64,000 nt of DNA from DTU053 sp012520115 (GTDB lineage: Bacteria > Bacillota > Clostridia > Oscillospirales > Acutalibacteraceae), in assembly GCA_050953725.1 (NCBI GenBank), contig JBMNNB010000001.1:434001-498000 (forward strand), read 5' to 3'. The translations under genes and the position numbers were made by a program. Positions 24,611-33,517 of this stretch are shown piece by piece. A model generated the notes under the pieces. It was given only the letters and a program-made list of their open reading frames with translations, had not been told where the DNA came from and made no database searches. Numbering within the stretch: position 1 is the first letter of the stretch; the number at the start of each line of letters is the position of its first letter.

Positions 24611-25525
24611 ATGAAACATTTGCTAAAGCTCTCGGATTTATCCGCCGCAGAAATCGAATCGATACTTAACCTTGCCGACAGGCTAAAAAAAGAGCGCAGG
24701 ATGGGCATACATCACACCTATCTTGCGGGCAAAACGCTGGGTATGATATTCCAGAAAGCCTCAACCCGCACAAGGGTTTCCTTTGAGGCCGGCATGATCC
24801 AGCTGGGCGGCAGTGCGCTGTTTTTGAGCGATAAGGATCTGCAGATAGGCAGGGGAGAATCGATAGAGGACACCGCAAGGGTATTGTCAAGGTACCTTGA
24901 TGTAATAATGATAAGAACATTTAAGCAGCAGGATGTGGAAAACCTCGCTTCATACAGCACAATTCCCGTAATCAACGGCCTTACGGATTATGCCCACCCC
25001 TGTCAGGTGCTTGCGGACCTTATGACGATTAGGGAATACAAAAAGAACCTTGCTGGCAGGACCCTTTGCTATATCGGCGACGGCAACAATATGGCAAACT
25101 CCCTCATAGTCGGCGGCATAAAGCTCGGCATGAAGGTGCATATAGCCTGCCCTGAGACAAATAAGCCCGATGCCGACATAATGAAGTGGGCTTCAGAGAA
25201 CGGCGAATTCCTATGCACTCCCGATATTCTGCTTGCGGCAAAGGATGCGGATGTGCTCTATACGGATGTCTGGGCCTCAATGGGTCAGGAGAGCGAAGCC
25301 GAGGAGCGTAAAAAGATATTCAAAGGCTATCAGATTAATGACGATGTATTGAAGGTAGCAAAGAGCGATTGCATGGTACAGCACTGCCTGCCGGCACACA
25401 AGGGCGAGGAAATAACGGCAGACGTCTTTGAGAGTCACGCAGATGAAATCTTTGACGAAGCGGAAAACAGGCTCCATGCGCAAAAAGCCGTACTTTTAAA
25501 GCTGTTAATGCCGGAAATTGACTGA
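24611..25525 (+). CDS. argF: Ornithine carbamoyltransferase
   Basis: The 304-residue enzyme joins ornithine and carbamoyl phosphate to citrulline in arginine synthesis. Motifs: STRTR at about 51-55 (carbamoyl phosphate), HPCQ at about 130, the ornithine-side DVWASMGQE at about 217 and HCLPAHKGEE at about 257. Length is normal. It is monocistronic, not in an arg cluster. The anabolic role is favoured since arcA and arcC are not nearby, but a catabolic role cannot be excluded. Confidence 0.95.
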   Translation: MKHLLKLSDLSAAEIESILNLADRLKKERRMGIHHTYLAGKTLGMIFQKASTRTRVSFEAGMIQLGGSALFLSDKDLQIGRGESIEDTARVLSRYLDVIMIRTFKQQDVENLASYSTIPVINGLTDYAHPCQVLADLMTIREYKKNLAGRTLCYIGDGNNMANSLIVGGIKLGMKVHIACPETNKPDADIMKWASENGEFLCTPDILLAAKDADVLYTDVWASMGQESEAEERKKIFKGYQINDDVLKVAKSDCMVQHCLPAHKGEEITADVFESHADEIFDEAENRLHAQKAVLLKLLMPEID

Positions 25526-25594
25526 TTCCCGCAAATAAGCATTTCTTGAACATGTAATTAACAGTTTGTTATGCATTTATTTATTCTCACCATA

Positions 25595-25623
25595 TTGACA
25601 TAACTGAGTCTTTATAGTACATT
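25595..25623 (+). promoter_or_regulatory. Promoter of lipoprotein gene 1
   Basis: TTGACA (25595-25600), 17-base spacer, TACATT (25618-25623). The -10 is a moderate match. Confidence 0.6.
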
Positions 25624-25675
25624 ATGGTTGTGTAATTTGCACATCAAAATCCTATATTTGAAAGGAGCAACTATT

Positions 25676-26617
25676 GTGACAAAGATTAAAGCGGTAGTAT
25701 CAATTTTACTTATAATGTCCTTACTGTTTGGCTTTGCAGCCTGCGGCAAGGATAAGAAGGGTACTGACGAGACAACAACAGCAGCTGATACAACAGCTGA
25801 GGAAACAACTGCAGCTATCGAAGACACAACAGCCGCAACAGACGAAACCACTCCCACAGGAGAGACTCAGGCTCCGACCGAGGCTACAACAGCCGGTACA
25901 GGTGAAACTCAGGCTCCGACACAGGGTCAGACCCAGCCTCCTGCTAACTCCAAGTTCCCGATAGGCACAGATAAGGCTGCTATCGTAAACTTCTACAACA
26001 CAGCTGCCAACGCTGTTAAGGCTTATAAGGGCCCCCTCAAGGTCACCAGAAAGTCCGGCGCTTGGACCAGCATTGAAAAGTTTGACGTTCCGCTTATAGG
26101 CGGCCAGGTCAGAAAGATAGCTGAGGAGAAGCTCCCGAACGACTGGGCAACAGCTCAGCCCAAGACCCTCAGCTTCAACAACGGCGTTGCAAAGGACGGC
26201 GACAAGGACAGAACTCTTCAGCATTTCATGCCTCCCGAGGATAAGCCGTTTGTAAGCCAGCTTACAGCTGACGGCATTAAGTCCGCAGAATGCAAGCAGG
26301 AAGGCGCAAACGCTAAGGTTACAATCATCCTTGTTGAGGAGTCAAGCAACAACCTTGATTTCATTCCTCCTCACCACAGCAAATGTGCCGATACACTTGC
26401 TCTCAGCTCCGCTGACCTTGATCCCTTCACCATCAAGGACGCAACAGTAACCTATAAGGGTGCTAAGATAGTAGCAGTTATCAACGAGGCCGGCCAGCTC
26501 CTTAAGCTCACAATCGAAGAGCCTGCATACATTACAGGTAAAGTCGGTTATGGCTCACTCACATTCCCGGCAGCTCTCAACGGCGGCTACAATGTAGACA
26601 TCTCCATCCAGTGGTAA
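25676..26617 (+). CDS. Lipoprotein with Thr-rich linker, unknown function (paralogue 1)
   Basis: A 313-residue protein. The N-terminus TKIKAVVSILLIMSLLFGFAAC is a lipoprotein signal with lipobox FAAC. A low-complexity linker rich in Thr, Glu, Ala and Pro (ETTTAADTTAEETT, GETQAPTEATT) follows to about residue 95, then a soluble domain (INFYNTAANAVKAYKGPLKV... to DISIQW). GTG 25676 is chosen: SD AAAGGAG lies 9 bases upstream and the signal begins there. The C-terminal domain is not recognised, but it shares layout and several phrases with the protein at 27046. Probably anchored on the outer membrane face, with the linker crossing the wall. Confidence 0.8.
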   Translation: MTKIKAVVSILLIMSLLFGFAACGKDKKGTDETTTAADTTAEETTAAIEDTTAATDETTPTGETQAPTEATTAGTGETQAPTQGQTQPPANSKFPIGTDKAAIVNFYNTAANAVKAYKGPLKVTRKSGAWTSIEKFDVPLIGGQVRKIAEEKLPNDWATAQPKTLSFNNGVAKDGDKDRTLQHFMPPEDKPFVSQLTADGIKSAECKQEGANAKVTIILVEESSNNLDFIPPHHSKCADTLALSSADLDPFTIKDATVTYKGAKIVAVINEAGQLLKLTIEEPAYITGKVGYGSLTFPAALNGGYNVDISIQW

Positions 26618-26635
26618 TTACACATTAAATAATGG

Positions 26636-26667
26636 TCAGAGCAGGCAAAAGTCTGCTCTGATTTTTT
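26636..26667 (+). terminator. Terminator of lipoprotein gene 1
   Basis: TCAGAGCAG (26636-26644) pairs with CTGCTCTGA (26653-26661), then TTTTTT. Confidence 0.93.
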
Positions 26668-26960
26668 GTTTGAGGGTTTTATGACCCGCATATTTTCACG
26701 CAGACATTAATAAGATTTAACAGAGAATCATGGGATAAGCATGAAAAGCAGCCTGCGAGCTGCCCCGATTTTCCTCCCCATATTGAGCCGAATAAGGGAC
26801 GGAGTTTTCAATGCGGAAAAACACTTTGACATAGTTTTTCAGGAGGTATATTTATTATCTCTAATGGTAAAAAAATACAAAAAATCGTCATTCTTTTGTA
26901 AAAAACGCCGGATAAATTGTTAATAGTTTAGTAATATTTAGTATATTTAACACAAGCATA
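26668..26960. other. Intergenic region between the two lipoprotein genes
   Basis: No convincing gene. A 60-codon ORF at 26741-26923 has no SD and ends in a run of Lys and aromatic codons typical of AT-rich non-coding DNA. The 3' part leads into the promoter at 26961. Confidence 0.55.
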
Positions 26961-26989
26961 TTGACTTAATCCAATAATTGTATTAAATT
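26961..26989 (+). promoter_or_regulatory. Promoter of lipoprotein gene 2
   Basis: TTGACT (26961-26966), 17-base spacer, TAAATT (26984-26989), about 55 bases before the ATG. Confidence 0.7.
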
Positions 26990-27045
26990 AGAAACGGCGA
27001 TTATCGCATTATCAACTGCGAAAATTTGAAAGGGGTACATAACTC

Positions 27046-28017
27046 ATGAAGAAAAACGCATTCAGACTCGTTTCTCTTTTGCTGGTAGTGGCGATGGTAT
27101 TTGCTATCGGTGCTTGCGGTAAAAAGGATAAGGACACAACAACTACAGCTGCAGAAACAACCACAGCTGCAGAAGAAAGCACTCAGGATGTAAACGCAAC
27201 TGAGAGCCAGACCGAAGCCGGCACTACCGCTGAATCAGGAGAAACACAGGCTCCGTCAGACTCTGAGACGACTGCAGGTCAGACCGAAGCCCAGACTCAG
27301 GCACCTACGCAGACCGCTGCTGACGTTCCTCAGGGTAAAGAGGCTATCCTTGCCGCCTATACTAAGGTTATGAACAAGGCAAAGGCTGATAAGCCCGGAT
27401 ACAAGAAGGTTGAATATCAGGCTATCCCCGATGATGCTAATAACAGAATAATCAGAAAGGGCCAGGGTTCAATCGGCACACTCCTCGGCGTTGTTGATAG
27501 GCTCGGAATTATGACAACCGAGGATAAGGCAAAGGCCAATCCGGAAGTCAAAGAAAAGGGCAGCGACATGAAGTATTTCCCGATTCACAAGAACACAAAG
27601 GGATGCCTTCTTACCGATGTTTCCGCCATTAAGTCCGCCACTGCCGAGAAGCTTTCAAACGGCAATATTAAGGTCACAATAGTTCTGAATGACGAAGTCA
27701 ACTCTCAGCCTCCCGCTGAGAATGCCGCAACCTCACCCAGCAAGATCGGCGGAATGTTCTCTCCTATTGCTAAAAATGATATCGACGAAACATTAAAGGG
27801 CGGTATCGTTTCGGCAGTTGCAAGGGATATCAATTACTCGCTCACATATCATGACTGCAAGGCAGTTCTTGAGTACAATCCCGCAAACGATCAGATAGTA
27901 AAGCTTGACCATTACATGGTAATCAGAATCGATGCATCCGGTAAGGTTTTAATCAGTGCCTTCGATTTAACTCAGGAGCTTTACAACTACATGTTCGTTA
28001 CAGATTTAAAATATTAA
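27046..28017 (+). CDS. Lipoprotein with Thr-rich linker, unknown function (paralogue 2)
   Basis: A 323-residue protein with lipoprotein signal (LVSLLLVVAMVFAIGACGKK, lipobox IGAC), a linker rich in Thr, Glu, Gln and Ser (AAETTTAAEESTQ, TEAQTQAPTQ) to about residue 92, then a soluble domain beginning KEAILAAYTKVMNKAKAD. Shared features with the protein at 25676 include the CGKK/CGKD start, the GETQAP linker words, an early helix with NKAK or NAVKA, and a closing beta-rich part with ITVVL/ITIIL-like strands (VTIVLNDE against VTIILVEE). Function unknown. SD AAAGGGG is 8 bases upstream of ATG 27046. Confidence 0.8.
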   Translation: MKKNAFRLVSLLLVVAMVFAIGACGKKDKDTTTTAAETTTAAEESTQDVNATESQTEAGTTAESGETQAPSDSETTAGQTEAQTQAPTQTAADVPQGKEAILAAYTKVMNKAKADKPGYKKVEYQAIPDDANNRIIRKGQGSIGTLLGVVDRLGIMTTEDKAKANPEVKEKGSDMKYFPIHKNTKGCLLTDVSAIKSATAEKLSNGNIKVTIVLNDEVNSQPPAENAATSPSKIGGMFSPIAKNDIDETLKGGIVSAVARDINYSLTYHDCKAVLEYNPANDQIVKLDHYMVIRIDASGKVLISAFDLTQELYNYMFVTDLKY

Positions 28018-28035
28018 TTTAGTCAACTAATATTT

Positions 28036-28063
28036 CCCCGGGGCTATAAGCTCCGGGGATTTT
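28036..28063 (+). terminator. Terminator of lipoprotein gene 2
   Basis: CCCCGG (28036-28041) pairs with CCGGGG (28053-28058), extended inwards by GGCT against AGCT with one wobble pair; followed by ATTTT. Confidence 0.7.
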
Positions 28064-28072
28064 CATGAAAAT

Positions 28073-28099
28073 AAAAGAGGAGGCGAAAGCCTCCCTTTT
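28073..28099 (-). terminator. Terminator of the DUF4886 gene
   Basis: On the minus strand GGGAGGC (28095-28089) pairs with GCCTCCT (28084-28078) around TTTC, followed by CTTTTAT. Confidence 0.75.
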
Positions 28100-28106
28100 G
28101 TCTTAT

Positions 28107-28856
28107 TCAGCTGCAAATATCGTGAACCGTCTTCTTTATAATCTCAATAAGACCAATATCCGTTTCTTTTCCCTCAAGCTTGGGCACAAAATCATTTGTC
28201 AGTATGTTGCCTTTGAGTATAGTTTCATACCAGCTTGCTGCGGCGGCATAGCGGCCGTAAATCAAATCAAGATGAAACCCGTCACGGCAAAGGGAGCGGC
28301 CGCCATTTGCATAGTCAAATTCAGGCAGCTTACGCAAGACCTGAATGACATCGCCTGTCGGGATAAGCTCTGCGTTTATTGCGGCAGAGGCTTTTTCGTA
28401 AGCTTTGCTTAAAGCGGCGAACATTACGGCCTGAGTCCTCTCGTATTTCTCAAAGCCGTCATGTGTGCTGTCAAGCTCGTATGCCCATGTTTTGTGAATA
28501 AGCTGAACCGCCGACGGCGCAAGCGCCTTCACATATTGCGAAAGGTTTGTAAGATACGGAAAATACGTCTCCTCAACGCCGCTGTCATAGCTTGCCTGCT
28601 GCAATGTTACATAATCCCAGCTGTCACTGAGCAAAGCCTGCTTAATCGAAACATACTCGCCCGTGCTCTCGCCGTTAAGCTGATAATCATACTTCGCATT
28701 GTCTTCTTGGGCGTTCTGCCAGTGAGTAAAAAGCGAACAGCCCCCGATGTATAAATTGACGGTTTTGACATCAATATTGCCCCGCACAGCCATTTTGTGA
28801 AGGTATTTTGTGCTGTCCTCCGAAAAACTGTTGCCGATGGATAGAATCTTAATCAT
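28107..28856 (-). CDS. SGNH-hydrolase-like protein, DUF4886 type
   Basis: A 249-residue protein starting IKILSIGNSFSEDSTKYLH, where GNSFSED is a GDS-like nucleophile block, with DYVTLQQASYDSG in the middle and DGFHLDLIYGRYAAA near the end supplying the Asp/His pair. This is the DUF4886 pattern, part of the SGNH/GDSL superfamily, usually in carbohydrate-degradation regions. No signal peptide, so cytosolic. Likely a carbohydrate or small-molecule esterase; substrate unknown. SD AAGGAG before ATG 28856. Downstream partner of the SGNH gene at 28881. Confidence 0.8.
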   Translation of the reverse strand: MIKILSIGNSFSEDSTKYLHKMAVRGNIDVKTVNLYIGGCSLFTHWQNAQEDNAKYDYQLNGESTGEYVSIKQALLSDSWDYVTLQQASYDSGVEETYFPYLTNLSQYVKALAPSAVQLIHKTWAYELDSTHDGFEKYERTQAVMFAALSKAYEKASAAINAELIPTGDVIQVLRKLPEFDYANGGRSLCRDGFHLDLIYGRYAAAASWYETILKGNILTNDFVPKLEGKETDIGLIEIIKKTVHDICS

Positions 28857-28880
28857 AATAGCTCCTTTTTGCGGCTGAAT

Positions 28881-29960
28881 TTAAACTAATTTTCGCAGAA
28901 TACTGTCAATCTGGTGGCCTATAACCTCGGCCATGCGGACAAAGCCCGCATCGTTCGGATGACAGCCGTCAACGGTGCACGCGTCACGGTTCGAGTCCAT
29001 AAACAAACGCTCGCCGTCAATAAAGTAAACATTCCTGTCTCCTCGGGCAAGGGCGTTCGAGTATGTCTTGTAAATCACATCACGGCGGACTGCGTTCTCC
29101 GCCGGATTCTTGTCAAAATCGGGCTTTGAAACAAAGATAACCGGCACATCGGGCTTTGCAGCCCTGATTTTTAAGAACATCTTTTCATGGGTATTTTTAA
29201 GATGCTCAACGTTCGGTGCATTGTGGTCGTAGTCGGATACAAAAATGCTGAAGTCAAGTCCCGACATATAGTCCACAATGGCGTCCTCGCCCTTTGCGCT
29301 GCCAGAGAAGCCGAGATTGATATGGTCGCAGCCGAATTTTGCGGAAATAATGTTCTGATAACAGTTGCCGGGGCGAGAAGCGCATCCGCCCTGAGTAATG
29401 GACGAGCCGTAATACAGCACGGGCTTTCCGTACTTGTATTTTGCCCCGTGCTCTATTTTTGCGTCCTCCTGAAGTCCCACATACAATCGGCTGACGCTGC
29501 TGTAAAGGGGGAAATGTATCGTAACGCTGCGCCTGCGTCTGTCCTCAAACCAGTATTTCGACTCATAGCCGTCGGTCATATCCTGCGGCGGCATAAATGT
29601 GCCCTTATAAATATCCTTGCCGTCCTCGTTAAGATACAAGTCAAAGCCCGCCGAGCCCGACAGCGGCATGTGCGCTAATCTACCAATGCCAGGTATAACA
29701 GCCTTGATAACCACATATTCAGAGTCAGTGGTAAACCTAACCCTCGCTCCTGCGGTGTTTTTATAAAGCACGGCTACGCCCTCGTTTGTCGCCTTTGCAA
29801 CATCGTCAGGCAGCCTCTTAAAGCAGTCCTCAGTCCTCGGATTGTAAAGTCCGTGAAGGTCAAAAGGCTCGCTGCGTACATCGTGAAAACACAGGTCGTC
29901 AATGTCAAATGAGGTAGTAACCTTTAAGTTTTTATCAATATCCTCAATCTTTTTTTCCAT
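28881..29960 (-). CDS. SGNH/GDSL hydrolase with N-terminal jelly-roll domain
   Basis: A 359-residue protein. The N-terminal half (about 1-175) is a beta-sandwich-like region (FDLHGLYNPRTEDCFKRLP, MPLSGSAGFDLYL). The C-terminal half is an SGNH hydrolase with GSSITQGGCASRPG (nucleophile Ser), INLGFSGSAKGE (Gly and Asn blocks) and CTVDGCHPNDAGF (catalytic Asp and His). The order fits carbohydrate acetyl-esterases acting on plant or host glycans. No signal peptide is visible. SD GGAGCG before ATG 29960. Transcribed with the DUF4886 gene. Confidence 0.82.
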   Translation of the reverse strand: MEKKIEDIDKNLKVTTSFDIDDLCFHDVRSEPFDLHGLYNPRTEDCFKRLPDDVAKATNEGVAVLYKNTAGARVRFTTDSEYVVIKAVIPGIGRLAHMPLSGSAGFDLYLNEDGKDIYKGTFMPPQDMTDGYESKYWFEDRRRRSVTIHFPLYSSVSRLYVGLQEDAKIEHGAKYKYGKPVLYYGSSITQGGCASRPGNCYQNIISAKFGCDHINLGFSGSAKGEDAIVDYMSGLDFSIFVSDYDHNAPNVEHLKNTHEKMFLKIRAAKPDVPVIFVSKPDFDKNPAENAVRRDVIYKTYSNALARGDRNVYFIDGERLFMDSNRDACTVDGCHPNDAGFVRMAEVIGHQIDSILRKLV

Positions 29961-30042
29961 TAATATTTCGCTCCTTCAATTCAGCTCAAAACTAATAATA
30001 GTCTAAATTAAAAGTAAGCGCAAACAGTTTTTAAATAAAATT

Positions 30043-30078
30043 CAAAACCCGTCAAGCCGAATATAAGGCTTAACGGGT
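30043..30078 (-). terminator. Terminator of the GxGYxYP-like gene
   Basis: On the minus strand ACCCGTTAAGCC (30078-30067) pairs with GGCTTGACGGGT (30058-30047) with a single internal mismatch, followed by TTTG and an AT-rich tract. Confidence 0.75.
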
Positions 30079-30094
30079 ATTTCTATTGAAAAGA

Positions 30095-31753
30095 TTATTT
30101 ATCCGGCTTTGCGTCCTTATGGGGACAGTTATCCGTAATCATTTTGATAAGCTCATCGGCGGTAACAAGCTGTATGTGCTCATCAAGAAGGCTGACAAAG
30201 TAGGCAAAGTTTTCGGTATTGATAGTCCACGGGTGGACATTTATCACGCTGTAACCGTTGATGCTGTTTATATCAGCCTTATACGAATTCACAACCGCCG
30301 CCATTTCTTCAATCCATTCCTTCGTCACTTTTTCCATCTCTCCCGAAGGATGCCACAGAGAGAACCTGACGCTCACAAAGGGCTTGTCGCCCGCAAACCA
30401 GACCCTGCCCTTGCCGGCGGCATATCTGTTCGGATAGTACTGCACTATGCCGCCCTTAATATGCTCTGAAGCGGCATAATAATCAAAGTAGTTATTCTTG
30501 TCCGGCTTCCAGTCAAGCACCGCAACAATGCTCATGTCGCTTCTCAGCATTGCAGCAACGGTCCTGTCGATATATTCGGGCAGGTTATCCTTATCATAGT
30601 CAGAGGGATTCATATAGCCAATTCCCGAAACCCCGCCGATAAAATAATTATTCTCGGTTGCCGATTCGTAGGCCAGTTTTTTGCTGACACTGCTTATCTC
30701 CTGCTGAATCAGAGGGAAGGTCCAGGTCATGGGGAAGTCGTAATCTAATTCAAGCTTCTGATAGTACTCATTAAAGCCGTTCTGAACCCACTGCGAGTTA
30801 TCCCCGTCGCTGAAAACAATCGCCGCATAGTGCTTTGTCGGGTCATTATATGTTTTTGTAACGCTGTGGGGCTGCTTAGTATTTTCAAAATCAAAGCTCC
30901 CAATATAACTGTTATTAAAGCTGTGGTCAGAGGGCGTAATATAAGAGCTGTGCTTTGACAGGAGAGTGACAATGGCCTCCTCGCTGTTTGCCCAGCCGAA
31001 AACGGCAGTATTCTTGCCTGTAAAGGACAGTATCTTTTTCATAAACTTCTCGCCGTCCTTAGTGTTTTCCGAGAAGCAGATAAAAAAGCCCTGCTGAATT
31101 GCCCAATCCCTCAGACCGTGCATGTTTGATTTAATATGTACTATTGCCGACTTAACAAAATGCTCCTTAAGCAGCTCAAAATGCTCAAGCTGAAAGGCAT
31201 AATCATAATTTATGGTAGAGAAGTCCTTCTTTAAGACAAGCCCGCATTCCTCAGCCAGACTTTTAAGGCTTTCCGGGAAGGCAAGCCATCCGTAAGCGGT
31301 CGCATAGTTGCAGGCCACGTTCAGGCCTTCAGCGTTTCCGCAGACTCTGTACAGGGTGTAGCCCTTGTCGGTTATTTTATCCGTATATTTCTCTATCAGA
31401 GTCTTAAGCGTCCACGGCTCACCGTTTTCATCATTATATACAACAGTGCAGCCGCTCTTTTCATATTCGGCGAGATACTTTCGTGCGGCATCATTGATAA
31501 TAATGAAGATTGAAGGCGAGGTTTTCGCCACAATTCCCTGAAGGCAGATTGCAGTATCAAGTCCCTCATCAGGGATATTCGCAGTATCAATCGCAATTAT
31601 CTCCTTTGAGCAATCAAAATTGACCGACACATAGCCGTAATCCTTAAGCTCCTCTGCGCTTCTGAGTCTGGTTCCGATAGAGCCGATGCTGTTACAGGAG
31701 GCAAATGAAATCATCATAGCTAACACCACTGATAAAAAAATCCTTTTCTTCAT
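30095..31753 (-). CDS. Lipoprotein of the GxGYxYP putative glycoside hydrolase family
   Basis: A 552-residue protein with lipoprotein signal (KKRIFLSVVLAMMISFASC, lipobox FASC). The C-terminal part contains YAAIVFSDGDNSQWVQNG, TWTFPLIQQE and the motif GGVSGIGYMNPSDYD, the counterpart of the GxGYxYP signature that names this family of putative glycosidases. The N-terminal half (about 30-250) corresponds to the family's accessory domain. It is probably tethered outside the cell and acts on imported or extracellular glycans. The third residue block reads GIGYMNP rather than G-x-GYxYP, a slight variant. SD GAGGT before ATG 31753. Confidence 0.75.
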   Translation of the reverse strand: MKKRIFLSVVLAMMISFASCNSIGSIGTRLRSAEELKDYGYVSVNFDCSKEIIAIDTANIPDEGLDTAICLQGIVAKTSPSIFIIINDAARKYLAEYEKSGCTVVYNDENGEPWTLKTLIEKYTDKITDKGYTLYRVCGNAEGLNVACNYATAYGWLAFPESLKSLAEECGLVLKKDFSTINYDYAFQLEHFELLKEHFVKSAIVHIKSNMHGLRDWAIQQGFFICFSENTKDGEKFMKKILSFTGKNTAVFGWANSEEAIVTLLSKHSSYITPSDHSFNNSYIGSFDFENTKQPHSVTKTYNDPTKHYAAIVFSDGDNSQWVQNGFNEYYQKLELDYDFPMTWTFPLIQQEISSVSKKLAYESATENNYFIGGVSGIGYMNPSDYDKDNLPEYIDRTVAAMLRSDMSIVAVLDWKPDKNNYFDYYAASEHIKGGIVQYYPNRYAAGKGRVWFAGDKPFVSVRFSLWHPSGEMEKVTKEWIEEMAAVVNSYKADINSINGYSVINVHPWTINTENFAYFVSLLDEHIQLVTADELIKMITDNCPHKDAKPDK

Positions 31754-31835
31754 ACCCGCTTACCTCGTTTTATTTTTTGCAGCAAAATTATGTATAAAGA
31801 ATCATCACTTTTAAATTATACCATTCAGTGACAAA

Positions 31836-31869
31836 AGTAAAGCGGACAGACCGCAAAAAGCCTGTCCGC
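31836..31869 (-). terminator. Terminator of the MATE transporter gene
   Basis: On the minus strand GCGGACAG (31869-31862) pairs with CTGTCCGC (31849-31842), followed by TTTACTTTT. Confidence 0.85.
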
Positions 31870-31908
31870 AATTTGTTATTTAGTCTCCTGTCAGGTATAC
31901 TCAAAAAG

Positions 31909-33366
31909 CTATACCGCATCCGCAGGTTCAAGCTGATTTTTTTCAGCAGGAACGGCAACCATATTCTGTGCCCATTTTCCTGCTTTAACAATAGCTATTC
32001 CGATTATGCACTTAACAAGGTCAGCCGCATAGCAAACCGGATAAAGTATCAGGATGTCAAGCGAGGTAAAATGCGTGAGCAAATAGCAGTAAGGTACAAA
32101 AATCACCCATGTAAACACGCTGTCAAATAGGAAGGTTGCAAAGGTTTTTCCTCCCGAACGTATTGTGAAATAGGCGCAGTGAGCCACCGCATTGATGCTA
32201 AGATACAAGGCATTCGTCAGCATGAAACGGGTTGCAAGCTGCCGCACATCATCGGTAGTATTGTATATGTACGGAATAACCGGCGAAAGGGCAGCAAGCA
32301 CGCCGCCGACCACGATGCAGGTACAGACATTGAAGAATATAAGTCTCCAAGCGGTCTGCTTTGCTCTTTTGATATCGTTTGCTCCGAGAGCCTGACCTAC
32401 CATGGCTGCTATTGCGGCACCCATGGAGAAGACAACAACATTAAACATATTCGTTACGGTACTTGTGATATTAAGGCCTGCCACCACATTCAGTCCACGG
32501 GTAGAGAGCATCTGTGTCACAGTCGTCATACCGAGTGACCATAATAACTCATTGACCAGCAGAGGCATTCCCTTTCTGACTATTTTAAGAATAAGACTTT
32601 TAGGTATTCTGATTGATTTGTACAGACCTTCAGCGAACGGATATCTTAAGCTGTTCCTTTGGGTGTATAAAGCAATAATCAAAAGCTCAACAAAGCGTGC
32701 AATAACCGTTGCAATGGCCGCACCCTCAACACCGAGAGCGGGGAAGCCGAGCTTTCCGTAAATCAAAAGGTAATTCAGACTGAGATTTGTCAAAACTCCC
32801 GCCAAGCTTGCCTTCATCGGAAGTACGGTCTCGCCCATCTCACGGAGTGTTCCGCCGTAAACCTGCGACAGGGCAAAGGGAAAGAGCCCCCACAGCATTA
32901 TGCGAAGATAGTTCCTGCCGTACTCGAGCATGGCCGCCCTCTCAACTGCATCCCCTTCTCCGGTCAGATATATGGAAATCAATTTATCCCCGAAGGTCAG
33001 AAACACAAAGACCGCAGCCAGAAAAGTCACTGCAGCGGTCCATAGCTTGAACCGCACCGTATAACGCAGACCCTCATGGTCTTTAGCACCGAAAAACTGT
33101 GCGCCGAATATACCCGCGCCGGAAAGACCACCGAACACAGTCAGATTAAATACAAATATAAGCTGGTTTGCTATGGCAACGCCCGACATCTGAGGCGTTC
33201 CGACCAGCCCTATCATGACGTTGTCTAAAAGGTTAACGAAATGAGAAATTGCATTCTGCACAATCAGCGGCAGGATAAGCACAAATACTGTTTTATAAAA
33301 TGTCCTGTCCCCTATGAATGTGCTTTTGAATCTGCTTAAAGCACCTGTTGTTTCCGGTAGTTTCAT
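31909..33366 (-). CDS. MATE-family efflux transporter
   Basis: A 485-residue polytopic membrane protein with about twelve hydrophobic helices. MATE landmarks are LPLIVQNAISHFVNLLDNVMIG in the first helix, GGLSGAGIFGAQFFGAKD, and GAAIAAMVGQALGAND at the start of the second half. The family exports cationic compounds, drugs or metabolites using sodium or proton gradients. Its substrate is unknown. SD AGAGGAG before ATG 33366. It ends with its own terminator and lies upstream of the GxGYxYP gene on the same strand, across a 155-base gap. Confidence 0.92.
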   Translation of the reverse strand: MKLPETTGALSRFKSTFIGDRTFYKTVFVLILPLIVQNAISHFVNLLDNVMIGLVGTPQMSGVAIANQLIFVFNLTVFGGLSGAGIFGAQFFGAKDHEGLRYTVRFKLWTAAVTFLAAVFVFLTFGDKLISIYLTGEGDAVERAAMLEYGRNYLRIMLWGLFPFALSQVYGGTLREMGETVLPMKASLAGVLTNLSLNYLLIYGKLGFPALGVEGAAIATVIARFVELLIIALYTQRNSLRYPFAEGLYKSIRIPKSLILKIVRKGMPLLVNELLWSLGMTTVTQMLSTRGLNVVAGLNITSTVTNMFNVVVFSMGAAIAAMVGQALGANDIKRAKQTAWRLIFFNVCTCIVVGGVLAALSPVIPYIYNTTDDVRQLATRFMLTNALYLSINAVAHCAYFTIRSGGKTFATFLFDSVFTWVIFVPYCYLLTHFTSLDILILYPVCYAADLVKCIIGIAIVKAGKWAQNMVAVPAEKNQLEPADAV

Positions 33367-33477
33367 AAATGCTCCTCTGGTATGGCTTTTGCCACGGAAT
33401 GCAATTGTAGCATAAACGAGAAAAACCGTCCAGATGATTTTTGCGGTAGATTTTGAAGTTTCTTAATAGGAATAAAA

Positions 33478-33506
33478 AAATACCCGTCTGATTATCAGGC
33501 AGGTGT
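33478..33506 (-). terminator. Terminator after the broken four-helix-bundle gene
   Basis: On the minus strand ACCTGCCTGA pairs with TCAGACGGGT with one mismatch and one wobble, TAA loop, followed by ATTTTTTT. Confidence 0.75.
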
Positions 33507-33517
33507 TTTGTAACTCT

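Noticed and set aside
26741..26923. 60-codon ORF between the lipoprotein genes
   Set aside because: No SD, poor codon pattern, and a homopolymer-driven C-terminus.
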